DNA of 64,000 bases. Origin: Mameliella sp. CS4. GTDB taxonomy: Bacteria > Pseudomonadota > Alphaproteobacteria > Rhodobacterales > Rhodobacteraceae. The notes under the pieces are model-generated. The model was not told the DNA's origin. It worked only from the letters and a program-made list of their open reading frames with translations, and ran no database searches. This document shows positions 9,030-17,139 of the stretch, one piece after another. The stretch is taken from assembly GCF_019392335.1 (NCBI RefSeq), contig NZ_JAHXRQ010000018.1, positions 1 through 64,000 on the forward strand, read 5' to 3'. How positions within the stretch are numbered: position 1 is the first letter of the stretch; every line of letters starts with the position of its first letter. Made by a program: the position numbers and the translations under genes.

Positions 9030-11242
9030 GCACGGGCATGTTCGATATGGCAGGAAAGGCCGGCAAGGCCATGTTGCGCGCCGTGCCCGCCGGGGCCGCC
9101 GCCAACGCCGCCCGCCGTGCCCCGCGCCATACCGACCGCGCCCGCGCCCGCGCCACGCTGATCCGCGTTCTGGCCGGGCGGCTTGGGATCGAGGCGAAAC
9201 TCTCGGACATTCTCGAAGCCCTCTCGCCCCGCGCCGGCGAGGGGGACAGCTATGATGCCGGGGCGCTGACGGCGGGCCTGCAGGCCGCCGGGCTGATGGC
9301 CCATGCCGAAACGCCCGACAGCCTTGTGCCCGGGCTATGGCCCGCGCTGGCGCTGATGGCCAATGGCCAGGCGGTGCTGGTGCTCTCGCAAGAGGGGCAC
9401 GGCCTCACCATCTACGACGAAACCGCCGCCTCGCGCCGGTCCGAGGTTTCCCTGGGTGAATTCGGCTCGGTCTTTGCCGGGCAGATCCTGCAAGCCGAGG
9501 CGCCGGTGCAGACCCTGTCCGAGGTACACGCCGCGACCGACCGGCAGGCGCATTGGTTCTGGGGTCAGTTCTCGCGCTTTCGCAAGCATTTCGCCGAGGT
9601 CGCTCTGGGGTCCTTCGTTGCGAATATCCTGGCCGTTTCGGTCGCGCTGTTCTCGCTGCAGGTCTACGACCGGGTGATCCCGCACCAGTCCGAGGCGACG
9701 CTCTGGGTGCTGGCCGCCGGGGCAGTGATCGCGCTGCTCCTGGAAGCGCTTCTCAAGGTCTCGCGCTCGCAGCTCCTGGACGGGGCGGGACGGCAGATCG
9801 AGATGGGGGTGCAAGGCCTGTTGATGAACCGCCTTCTGGGGATGCGGTCGGACCTGCCCGGGCGCTCTCCCTCGCAGCTGTTCGCGGCGGTGCGCGAATT
9901 CGGCTCGGTGCGAGAGTTCTTTACCGCCTCCACCGTGGGGGCGCTGGCGGACATTCCCTTTATCTTCGTCTTTCTGCTGCTGGTCTGGTCCATCGCGGGC
10001 AGCGTCGTCTGGGTCCTGATCGCGGGGGGACTGTTGATGGTCATTCCCGGCTTCTTCCTGCAGAAACGCATGATCCGCCTGACGCAGGAGATGCAGGGGG
10101 CCAGCGCCCGTCAATCGCGCCTGCTGCAAGAGGCCGTGGTCGAGCTGGACACGATCAAGACCCAGCGCGCCGAAGACCGCTTTGCCCGCGTCTGGGAGGA
10201 ACTGAGTGCCGTTCAGGCGCTGAAATCCTCTGATCAACGCCGCCTGGCTGCCACCCTGACCTTCTGGAGCCAGGGATTGCAGCAGGCCACCTATGTGGGG
10301 GCGGTCATCACCGGCACCTACCTCGTCTTCGCCGGAGAGTTCACCGTCGGCTCGATCATCGCGGTCGGCATCCTGTCGTCGCGGACGCTGGCACCGCTGA
10401 CACAGCTTGCGGGCATCCTGGCCCGCTGGGGCAACGTCAAGGCGGCGCTCGATGGGCTGGACGGGATCGCCAACGTGCCGCAGGACAGGTCCGAGGCACG
10501 CCACTACCTGCGTCGTGAACGCCTGCAGGGCCAGTACGAGCTGCGCGAGGCCAGCTATCGCTATGATCCCGAAGGCGCCGCCGTGCTGGACCTGGACAAG
10601 CTGACGATCCAGCCGGGGCAGACCATCGCCGTCCTTGGGGCCAATGGCTCGGGCAAGTCGACGCTGCTCAAGCTGCTGTCCGGGCTCTACGCTCCTGTCA
10701 GCGGCAAGATCTTGATCGACGGCACGGAAATGGCCCAGATCGAACCGCGCGACCTGCGCCGCGCCATCGGGTATCTGGGGCAGGAGGTGCGGCTGTTCCA
10801 CGGCACCTTGCGCGACAACCTCAACCTCAGCCTGCTGGAACGCGACGATGACCGCCTGCTAGAGGCGCTGGATTTCGCCGGACTGGGGCAATTCGTGAAA
10901 TCGCACCCCAAGGGGCTGGACCTCGACATCCGTGACGGCGGCGAAGGTCTGTCCGTGGGACAGAGCCAGTCGATCGGCTGGGCGCGGCTCTGGCTGCAGG
11001 ACCCGGATGTCTGCCTTCTGGACGAACCCACCGCGGCGCTGGACCAGACGCTGGAAAAGACGCTGATCTCGCGGCTGGAAAGCTGGCTGGAGGGGCGCAC
11101 GGCGGTCATTGCGACCCACCGCGTGCCCATTCTCAGCCTCGCCTCGCGCACACTGATCCTGTCGAACGGCCGCATGGCGATCGACGGGCCGCGCGACCAG
11201 GTGCTGGATCACCTGCGCACCGCACAGACGGGGACCGCGTAA
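9026..11242 (+). CDS. Type I secretion ABC transporter, permease/ATPase (LapB-like)
   Basis: A 738-residue inner-membrane exporter half-transporter. Domains in order: a C39-peptidase-like domain (about 35-170) with no catalytic Cys or His evident, as in LapB-type exporters of large adhesins; an ABC transmembrane domain (about 190-470); and a nucleotide-binding domain with Walker A GANGSGKST near 538, signature LSVGQ near 640 and Walker B VCLLDEP near 660. It hydrolyses ATP to drive secretion across both membranes together with the flanking TolC and HlyD proteins. The GTG start overlaps the previous stop by 4 bases, and the next gene begins at the following base, so all four genes look like one operon. 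Confidence 0.93.
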   Translation: MSTGMFDMAGKAGKAMLRAVPAGAAANAARRAPRHTDRARARATLIRVLAGRLGIEAKLSDILEALSPRAGEGDSYDAGALTAGLQAAGLMAHAETPDSLVPGLWPALALMANGQAVLVLSQEGHGLTIYDETAASRRSEVSLGEFGSVFAGQILQAEAPVQTLSEVHAATDRQAHWFWGQFSRFRKHFAEVALGSFVANILAVSVALFSLQVYDRVIPHQSEATLWVLAAGAVIALLLEALLKVSRSQLLDGAGRQIEMGVQGLLMNRLLGMRSDLPGRSPSQLFAAVREFGSVREFFTASTVGALADIPFIFVFLLLVWSIAGSVVWVLIAGGLLMVIPGFFLQKRMIRLTQEMQGASARQSRLLQEAVVELDTIKTQRAEDRFARVWEELSAVQALKSSDQRRLAATLTFWSQGLQQATYVGAVITGTYLVFAGEFTVGSIIAVGILSSRTLAPLTQLAGILARWGNVKAALDGLDGIANVPQDRSEARHYLRRERLQGQYELREASYRYDPEGAAVLDLDKLTIQPGQTIAVLGANGSGKSTLLKLLSGLYAPVSGKILIDGTEMAQIEPRDLRRAIGYLGQEVRLFHGTLRDNLNLSLLERDDDRLLEALDFAGLGQFVKSHPKGLDLDIRDGGEGLSVGQSQSIGWARLWLQDPDVCLLDEPTAALDQTLEKTLISRLESWLEGRTAVIATHRVPILSLASRTLILSNGRMAIDGPRDQVLDHLRTAQTGTA

Positions 11243-12424
11243 ATGGCAACCACGGCAACCAATCTTTCTGCGCAGCTGTCGAAGGACATCAAGGGACCGT
11301 CGCTGACGATATGGCTTTGTGCCGGGTCGGTCTGGGCCTTCATTATCTGGGCCAATTTCGCATGGCTGGACGAAATCGTGCGCGGCGATGGAGAGATCAT
11401 CTCGTCCTCGCGCCCCCAGATCATCCAGAACCTCGAAGGTGGCATCCTGTCCGAACTCATGGTCAAGGAGGGCGACGAGGTGCTGCGCGGGGACGTGCTG
11501 GCGCGGCTGTACGGGACACAGTTCCGATCCTCGGTGGATGATCTGAAGGACCAGATCACCGCGCTGGAAATCCGCCGCCTGAGGCTGGAAGCGGAACTGC
11601 AAGGCGCCTCGGTGGTCGAGGTGCCGCGCGACCTCGCACAACGGTCGCCGCAGATGGTGGCCTCGGAACAGGCGCTGCTGGCGGCGCGGCAGTCGGATTA
11701 CTTCAAGCGCCGGCAAGGTGCGGAGAGGGTGCTGGAACAGGCCGCCTCGGAACGGAAGCTGATGGAAGACCTCCTGGACAAGAAGGTGGTCGCTCTGATC
11801 GAGGTGACCCGCGCCCGCAAGGCCCATGCCGACGCGCAGAAGGCCTTTGACGAGATCGTTACCCAGACCGAACTGGTCCGGGCCGAGGAGTATTCGGAAA
11901 CGCTCAAGGAACTGGCGACCTTGCAGCAGAACCTCAAGTCTTCGCAGGACCAGTTGAACCGGACGGTCCTGACCTCGCCCATGCATGGCGTGGTGAACAA
12001 GCTGTCGATCACGACCATCGGTGGCGTCGTGCGCCCGGGCGAGGAGATCATGCAGATCATCCCGGTCGACGAGGAGCTGTTTGTCGAGGCCAAGGTCCGC
12101 CCGCAGGACATCGCGGGTATCCGGCCGGGGCAGGAGGCAACGATCAAGCTGACCGCCTATGACTACACGATCTACGGTACGTTGAAGGGCCGCGTCTCGG
12201 TGATCTCTGCCGATACCTTCAAGGATGAGCGACGCCCGGAGTCAGAGCCGCACTACAAGGTCACGGTACGGGTGGACATGTCGGCGCTGACTGACCGCCA
12301 GGAGGCAATGGAAATCCGCCCCGGCATGCAGGCGCAGGCCGAGTTGCACACGGGCCAGAAAACCGTGCTGCAATACCTGCTGAAGCCGCTCTACAAGTCG
12401 CGCGAGGCCTTCCGCGAACCGTGA
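11243..12424 (+). CDS. HlyD-family membrane fusion protein (LapC-like)
   Basis: A 393-residue periplasmic adaptor of the type I secretion system. One transmembrane helix lies at about residues 22-42. A biotinyl-lipoyl-like half (SSSRPQIIQNLEGGILSEL), a long coiled-coil hairpin (about 100-235) and a beta-barrel follow (LTSPMHGVVNKLSI, then VRPQDIAGIRPGQEATIKL). It bridges the ABC transporter and the TolC-like lipoprotein. Its ATG directly follows the transporter stop codon with no gap. It is the last gene of the adhesin operon. Confidence 0.92.
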   Translation: MATTATNLSAQLSKDIKGPSLTIWLCAGSVWAFIIWANFAWLDEIVRGDGEIISSSRPQIIQNLEGGILSELMVKEGDEVLRGDVLARLYGTQFRSSVDDLKDQITALEIRRLRLEAELQGASVVEVPRDLAQRSPQMVASEQALLAARQSDYFKRRQGAERVLEQAASERKLMEDLLDKKVVALIEVTRARKAHADAQKAFDEIVTQTELVRAEEYSETLKELATLQQNLKSSQDQLNRTVLTSPMHGVVNKLSITTIGGVVRPGEEIMQIIPVDEELFVEAKVRPQDIAGIRPGQEATIKLTAYDYTIYGTLKGRVSVISADTFKDERRPESEPHYKVTVRVDMSALTDRQEAMEIRPGMQAQAELHTGQKTVLQYLLKPLYKSREAFREP

Positions 12425-12496
12425 CCCGATTGAGCCGCCTGCGGCGGCGCCTTGTATCTCGCCCGCCGCCTTCGGCTCTGGGCTCGGAGTCTTTTT

Positions 12497-12559
12497 GAGT
12501 ATTTGTCGAGAGAAGAAACAGACGGCCGCGCCTTGGTCTTCTTCTCTCCGAAAATACTC
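12497..12559. repeat. Imperfect inverted repeat between convergent genes
   Basis: The left arm 12497-12518 (GAGTATTT...AGAAGAAA) matches the complement of the right arm 12538-12559 (CTTCTTCTCT...AATACTC) at 18 of 22 positions, with a 19-base spacer. It lies between the HlyD-like gene and dtd, which converge. The core resembles an element at 35418-35445, so it may be a family of intergenic repeats. Confidence 0.55.
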
Positions 12560-12567
12560 TCGGGGGT

Positions 12568-12585
12568 GCGGGGGCTGGCCCCCGC
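12568..12585. terminator. GC hairpin downstream of the secretion operon and dtd
   Basis: GCGGGGG-CTGG-CCCCCGC is a perfect 7-bp stem with a 4-base loop, 9 bases from the dtd stop. The two converging transcripts probably end around it and the adjoining inverted repeat. Confidence 0.5.
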
Positions 12586-12594
12586 ATTTGCGCC

Positions 12595-13038
12595 CTATCC
12601 GTCGGTATCCATCCAGATGGTCACCGGCCCATCGTTGACGAGGCTCACCGCCATGTCGGCGCCGAACCGGCCGGTGGCGACGGGCAGGCCCTGCGCCTGC
12701 AGGGCGCTGGCAAAGTACTCGTAGAGCCTTTCACCTTCGGCGGGCGGTGCTGCGGTGGAAAAGCCGGGGCGGTTCCCGCGTGACGTGTCGGCAGCGAGAG
12801 TGAACTGGCTGACCACCAGCGCTGCGCCGCGGATGTCGAGGAGCGAACGGTTCATTCGCCCCTCTTCATCCCGGAAGATCCGCATCTTGGCGATTTTGGC
12901 GGAGAGCTTGTCAGCCTCCGCCTCGCCGTCGCCCTGCATGGCGCAGATCAGGACAAGCATGCCGGGCCCGATCTCGCCTATCGTGGCGCCGCCAACATCG
13001 ACCTTGGCAGAGGTGACGCGCTGGATCAGCGCTCTCAC
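12595..13038 (-). CDS. dtd: D-aminoacyl-tRNA deacylase
   Basis: A 147-residue cytoplasmic enzyme that removes D-amino acids, and glycine mischarged on tRNA-Ala, from tRNA. Both family motifs are present: SQFTLAADTSRGNRPGF in the middle and NDGPVTIW near the C-terminus. The reading frame is open for another 33 codons upstream, but the protein begins naturally at GTG 13038 (VRALIQRVTSAKV), which gives the standard family length. This GTG overlaps the stop of the upstream sugar-kinase gene by 4 bases, so the two are translationally coupled. Confidence 0.95.
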   Translation of the reverse strand: MRALIQRVTSAKVDVGGATIGEIGPGMLVLICAMQGDGEAEADKLSAKIAKMRIFRDEEGRMNRSLLDIRGAALVVSQFTLAADTSRGNRPGFSTAAPPAEGERLYEYFASALQAQGLPVATGRFGADMAVSLVNDGPVTIWMDTDG

Positions 13039-13934
13039 AGGTCGGCCTCCCGGGGAGGATTGGCGCCGGCGCGGCTGACGGTGACGGCGGCGGCGCGGAC
13101 ACCGAGATCCGCCGCCTTGGCGAGATCCGTGCCCCATGCTGCGGCAAGCGCGGGGCGAGACAGCAGGCCGGCCCTGTGCAGGCCCGCAAGAAAGCCAGCA
13201 TTGAACGTGTCGCCCGCGCCCACGGTATCGACCACCTCGACTTTCCGGGCCGGGACACGTGCCTTGCCTTCGCGGGTGATGACATCGACCCCCTCGGCGC
13301 CGCGTGTGACCAGAACCACTGCCGCGCCCTCGCGCAGCAGGGCGGCCGGTTCGGTGCCCAGCCAGTCCATGTCCTCGTCCGACAGCTTGACGATATCCGC
13401 GCGGGACAGCATCCGCGACAGGCGCGCGCGATAGGCGGCTTCATCGGTGATGAAGCCGGGGCGGATATTCGGGTCGATCATCACCACGCGGTCGCCGGCG
13501 CGGGCACAGAGCGTGGCATAGCTTTCGGCCTGCGGCTCCGAAACCAGGCTGATCCCGCCGAAGAACAGCGCGTCTATCCCATCGCCGAGCTCCGGAAGGT
13601 CAGCCTCCGACAGCATCCGCCCGGCGGTGTTCTCATCGTAGAAGGCGTATTGCGCCTGCCCGTTCGTCAGGGTGACGAAGGCCAGGGTGGTCGGTCGGGC
13701 CGAGCGCGGGCAGAGGCCGTAGTCGACCTGTGAGGCCGCCAGAGCCTCGGCCAGCATCTGCCCGAAGAGGTCCTGCGACAGCCCGCCAAGATAGCCGGAC
13801 GGCGCGCCCAGCCGCCCCAGTGCGATGGCCGTGTTGAAAACGGCCCCGCCCGCATAGGGGGCAAAGGCCTGTTCCCCGGCGCCCGTCTCGCGGGGCAACA
13901 TGTCGATCAGTGCTTCGCCGCAGCAGAGGATCAT
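13035..13934 (-). CDS. PfkB-family carbohydrate kinase (fructokinase-like)
   Basis: A 299-residue ribokinase-fold sugar kinase. The N-terminal ILCCGEALIDMLP and the glycine-rich GGAVFNTAIALGRLG form the sugar-binding part. The ATP/anion-hole motif VVDTVGAGDTFNAGF near residue 240 contains the catalytic Asp of GAGD. The pattern fits fructokinases best, but related kinases for other sugars cannot be excluded. No sugar transporter is nearby. It is the first gene of a two-gene unit with dtd. Confidence 0.87.
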   Translation of the reverse strand: MILCCGEALIDMLPRETGAGEQAFAPYAGGAVFNTAIALGRLGAPSGYLGGLSQDLFGQMLAEALAASQVDYGLCPRSARPTTLAFVTLTNGQAQYAFYDENTAGRMLSEADLPELGDGIDALFFGGISLVSEPQAESYATLCARAGDRVVMIDPNIRPGFITDEAAYRARLSRMLSRADIVKLSDEDMDWLGTEPAALLREGAAVVLVTRGAEGVDVITREGKARVPARKVEVVDTVGAGDTFNAGFLAGLHRAGLLSRPALAAAWGTDLAKAADLGVRAAAVTVSRAGANPPREADL

Positions 13935-14105
13935 GGGCGCTCTCCCTGTTTGTTGTTTGCGCTAACTATACCGCGACACGCTCAGCGTCAAAGCCCGCGC
14001 GTACCAGACGCAACACCAGAATTTGCTTGGGATCAAGGACGCACCGCGCGGACGGGGGCAGACTCGGACCGTTATGACCGTCAATGACAAGAGGAGATGT
14101 TGGTC

Positions 14106-14519
14106 ATGGTGGAATCGAACCAGACGGGGCTGATGCCCAATCTTTACGCCCCCTTTCGCCATATCCAGAACAAGCTGGCGGATTGGCTTACCCCCGCCTC
14201 AGACGCGTCCTCGGATGACGCAGCCTATCGTATCCGGATCGAATTGCCGGGTGTGGCCGAAGACGTCATCGATCTGACCGTCGATCAGGGGGTGCTGACC
14301 GTCTCTGGGGAAAAGTCCGAGACCCGCGAGGACAAGGGCGACACCTGGTATTTCTCGGAGCGCGAGTTCGGCAGCTTTCGCCGGTCGTTCCGCCTGCCCG
14401 GAGACGCAGATGCGGACAAGGCCGAAGCCCATGTGTTGAATGGCGTTCTGGAAATCACCGTGCCGCGCCGGGCCCCTGACAGCGGTGGCGGCAAAAAGAT
14501 CGAGGTAAAAAAACGCTGA
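14106..14519 (+). CDS. Hsp20 / alpha-crystallin family small heat-shock protein
   Basis: A 137-residue ATP-independent chaperone that holds unfolding proteins. The alpha-crystallin domain spans about residues 35-125: YRIRIELPGVAEDVIDLTVD, then LTVSGEK, then a beta-strand loop with FGSFRRSFRLP, and VLNGVLEITVPR. The tail is charged and ends in lysines. ATG at 14106 is preferred to ATG at 14097 because GAGGAG (14091-14096) is nine bases before it but directly abuts the earlier ATG. I looked for a heat-shock sigma-factor promoter upstream and could not find a convincing one. Confidence 0.92.
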   Translation: MVESNQTGLMPNLYAPFRHIQNKLADWLTPASDASSDDAAYRIRIELPGVAEDVIDLTVDQGVLTVSGEKSETREDKGDTWYFSEREFGSFRRSFRLPGDADADKAEAHVLNGVLEITVPRRAPDSGGGKKIEVKKR

Positions 14520-14521
14520 CT

Positions 14522-14586
14522 GGACGGGGTTCCGGGGCATGGGCTACCTGAGGCGCAGGTCCATGCCCCGGATGAAAAACCCGTCC
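14522..14586. terminator. Long nested stem-loop between hsp20 and the zinc-ribbon gene
   Basis: Three nested stems: the outer GGACGGG(G)TT/AACCCGTCC pairs 14522-14531 with 14578-14586, the middle CCGGGGCATGG/CCATGCCCCGG pairs 14532-14542 with 14561-14571, and the inner ACCTG/CAGGT surrounds AGGCG. It fills the gap between two convergent genes, so it is most likely a bidirectional terminator. Confidence 0.7.
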
Positions 14587-14594
14587 GTCCCCGG

Positions 14595-15746
14595 TCATTG
14601 GTTGATGGCGATCAGGTAGCCTATGCCGCCGGCCACGATCAGGCCCAGTACCACGGCAAAGGCGATCTTCCAGGCCGACCAGGGGCGTTCGCCGCGCACC
14701 CGGCCCGACCGGCCGTTGACCACGAAGCGAAAGCTTTTGCCGCGATATTTGTAGGCGGCCATCCAGACCGGCAGCAGGACGTGCTTGAAGGTGATGTCGC
14801 GCATTTCGGTGTCGATGTCGTGCACACGCTGACGGTCGCCACCGATGTCGAATTTCACGTCACGGTGAATCTGCTGATCCATCTTGACCTTGGCCTCGGC
14901 GAACCCCTCGTCGAGGTCGACCTGATAGCCTTCGGCCCGGAACCCGGCCAGGAATTCCGGCCGGTAAGGTTCCATCGCCGAGAGATCCCAGGGTTCCAGC
15001 GCGTCGGTGTAGCGTTTGGGCAGGGCCTTGGAGGCAAGCACCAGCACGTCGTCGAAGAACCGTTTGACCCGGCCAGACACACGGGTCCAGCGGATCTTTT
15101 GCACGCGCTCGGTTTCCATCTTGCCGTCGCGCATGACCTGCCGGGTCTCGTAGTAGACGGTGCCGCGTTCGCCGCGGTAGTCCGAGCTCGTGTCGGCGTC
15201 GAAGGTCCAGTAGGGGACGTAAATGCCGGTCAGCTTTCGTCCCTTGCGGGCGTATTCCTGCAACCCGCTTGGCGCGAACCAGAGCTTGCCCAGCCATTCG
15301 TTCATCGCGTCATGCGCGGCGCGTTCGTCCAGTGCGAAGGGCAACAGTCCGCGCGGCTTGATGTGGCGGTGTGTGCCTGTGTCGGTGACGACGGGCGTGG
15401 CGCAGAACGGGCATTCGGCGGAATGGACGTCGGGATCGAATTCGACCTGTGCGGCGCAGTTCGGGCAGGTGGAAACGCGGATTTCCTCCATCTCCTGCAG
15501 GGGCAGGAGGTTGTCCATCGCGGCCCGGAAATCCAGTTCGCGGATCCCACCCTCCCAGGGACCGGTCGCGACATCGACCTCGGAGGTGTTGCCGCAGTGT
15601 TCGCAAACCAGCATGCCCCGGTCCGGGTCGAACCGGAAATCGGCGCCGCACTGGTCACAGGGAAAGCGGTGCTCGTCCGTGGGGCCCCTGGACGGGGCCG
15701 GTGGCGGCGGGGCACCGGAGGGGGGTGGTGGAGGCAGATCACTCAT
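14595..15746 (-). CDS. Membrane-anchored double zinc-ribbon protein
   Basis: A 383-residue protein with a proline-rich N-terminus. The first zinc ribbon uses Cys30, Cys33, Cys48 and Cys51 (TFIIB-like); the second uses Cys94, Cys97, Cys112 and Cys115. A long conserved domain contains YVPYWTFDADTSSDYRGERG. One transmembrane helix at about 358-380 anchors the C-terminus, leaving the ribbons in the cytoplasm. Such proteins are sometimes annotated as PriA-like because of the zinc motifs, but there is no helicase domain here. It lies in the same block as an SPFH protein, TelA and XpaC, although two unrelated genes separate it from the SPFH gene. Its role is unknown; a sensor or scaffold for the membrane complex is an inference. 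Confidence 0.8.
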   Translation of the reverse strand: MSDLPPPPPSGAPPPPAPSRGPTDEHRFPCDQCGADFRFDPDRGMLVCEHCGNTSEVDVATGPWEGGIRELDFRAAMDNLLPLQEMEEIRVSTCPNCAAQVEFDPDVHSAECPFCATPVVTDTGTHRHIKPRGLLPFALDERAAHDAMNEWLGKLWFAPSGLQEYARKGRKLTGIYVPYWTFDADTSSDYRGERGTVYYETRQVMRDGKMETERVQKIRWTRVSGRVKRFFDDVLVLASKALPKRYTDALEPWDLSAMEPYRPEFLAGFRAEGYQVDLDEGFAEAKVKMDQQIHRDVKFDIGGDRQRVHDIDTEMRDITFKHVLLPVWMAAYKYRGKSFRFVVNGRSGRVRGERPWSAWKIAFAVVLGLIVAGGIGYLIAINQ

Positions 15747-15888
15747 GTCGAAAAGGTATCAATCTGTTGCGTTTGCCTGCATCCTTGCGCGGATTGTGTC
15801 CCGGGGAAAGGGAAAATCCCGGTTGCCCGCTCTTGGCGCAGCGCCGCGCGAAGGCTAGCGTGACGGCATGTGGCAAGGGAGCGATCGA

Positions 15889-16428
15889 ATGAAGCTACGT
15901 CTGGTCCCGGTCCTGGGGCTGGTATGGATGGCGGGGGTCGCCGTGGCAGAGCCCGTGACCTATGCCTTTGAATGGACGGGCGGCGGCGGGTACGCGGTCA
16001 AGGGGGCGCTGCAATACGACAGCGCGGCCATCAGCGGGCCTTTTGTCCTGGCGCAGGATCTGAGCTGTTTCGTGGTCGAGGGCAGCCAGGAGGGCGCACC
16101 GGTGGGACGCTGGGCGCTGACCATGCTGAACGAGGAAACAAGCTGGCGGCTGCATTTCGATCCAGTGTCCGGGGCTTTCCTGGTGGACGGGCAGGGCATC
16201 TGGATGCCGCAGGCCTGGAACATGAACGGCGAGGGGAATGACTGCGGCAAGGGCGGGTTCGGCTTCAACATCGGCAACGCAGCGCAGGATATCTGCATCG
16301 ACAACAAGCTGATCGTTGAGAGCCAGATGGCGCCGGCAGAGCCGTTTCCGGCGATCCGCGTGGAAGACTTCGACTTTCCCGCCGATGCCTGTACTGCTCC
16401 GCCGATGCTGAGCCTGCTGACGCGGTAG
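15889..16428 (+). CDS. Secreted protein of unknown function
   Basis: A 179-residue protein with a clear signal peptide (MKLRLVPVLGLVWMAGVAVA, cleavage after AVA). The mature part is acidic and rich in Gly and Trp, with a repeated beta-like pattern (YAFEWTGGGGYAVKGALQYD) and four cysteines that could form disulphides in the periplasm. I do not recognise the family. The ATG at 15889 was chosen because AAGGGAG lies seven bases upstream and it begins the signal peptide directly; an earlier in-frame ATG is at 15868. It is the only plus-strand gene inside the minus-strand block at 14595-22614. Confidence 0.7.
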   Translation: MKLRLVPVLGLVWMAGVAVAEPVTYAFEWTGGGGYAVKGALQYDSAAISGPFVLAQDLSCFVVEGSQEGAPVGRWALTMLNEETSWRLHFDPVSGAFLVDGQGIWMPQAWNMNGEGNDCGKGGFGFNIGNAAQDICIDNKLIVESQMAPAEPFPAIRVEDFDFPADACTAPPMLSLLTR

Positions 16429-16447
16429 GATCGTGCCGCCGGTGCGG

Positions 16448-17038
16448 TCAGGTGCTCTTTGGCGGCCTGACGGCGGCGTGGCGGTCCCAGAAGGCCACGG
16501 CGGTGTCATAGGCCACCGGGTCGAGCGTCTGGCCCGATCCGCCCGCCGCGCGCCCCAGCGCGTTGCGCCATTGGGTGATCGGCGGCATCGTCGGTTCGAC
16601 CGGCTCCAGCGTGCCGATGATCGAAACCACGCCCCATTCACACTCGGGAACGCCCTGTTCCTCGGGATAGTCGGCGGCCTCGGCCACCAGTTGCGCGTGG
16701 CTGTAGAGGATCACGTCAAGCCAGAGGGCGACGGGGGCCTCACCCTCGAACCAGCGTTCCAAGACCGCCATCTCGCCCTCGCGCCGGGCGGCGTATCCGC
16801 TGCGCAGCAGGTGGGCGTTATCCGCAGTGATGGGGGCAAATCCGCAACGTGTGGCGGTGTCGTTCTCAAGGAACAGGTGCTTGCAGAAGGGCGCATAGCC
16901 ATCGACCAGCGCGGCACCCCCGGCCAAGGCGGCGTTGCAGCGCCTGGTCAAGTCCTCGGGTGAGACACCCTCGATCAGTGTGCCGCTGGCGCGCGGTTGC
17001 CAGTTGCGGCGCGCGAAATCGGTCATGGCGATCTGCAT
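16448..17038 (-). CDS. DUF3228 family protein
   Basis: A 196-residue soluble protein that I recognise as DUF3228, a family without a known function. Typical stretches are CKHLFLENDTATRCGFAPIT, a Leu/Arg-rich helix, and CEWGVVSIIGTLEPVEPTMPP. The conserved Cys, His and Glu residues could bind a metal, but this is not shown. ATG at 17038 (MQIAMTDFARR) is a reasonable start; the frame stays open to 17077, and ATG 17026 is also possible. It separates the zinc-ribbon gene from the SPFH gene and need not belong to the same system. Confidence 0.72.
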   Translation of the reverse strand: MQIAMTDFARRNWQPRASGTLIEGVSPEDLTRRCNAALAGGAALVDGYAPFCKHLFLENDTATRCGFAPITADNAHLLRSGYAARREGEMAVLERWFEGEAPVALWLDVILYSHAQLVAEAADYPEEQGVPECEWGVVSIIGTLEPVEPTMPPITQWRNALGRAAGGSGQTLDPVAYDTAVAFWDRHAAVRPPKST

Positions 17039-17139
17039 GGGCGGTCTCGTCTCTGGTCTGCGCGATGCGCGGGGCAAGGCGGGGGCGCAAGAGGTCCCGG
17101 GTCAAGCCCGGGACTGCGTTATGCGTGAGCCTCGGGCGT

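Noticed and set aside
14020..14060. Possible heat-shock sigma-factor promoter upstream of hsp20
   Set aside because: A CTTG is present at 14026, but no CCCAT-like -10 box stands at the right distance.
14598..15863. 421-codon plus-strand frame opposite the zinc-ribbon gene
   Set aside because: The minus strand has four CxxC pairs in proper spacing; the plus frame is a codon-bias shadow.
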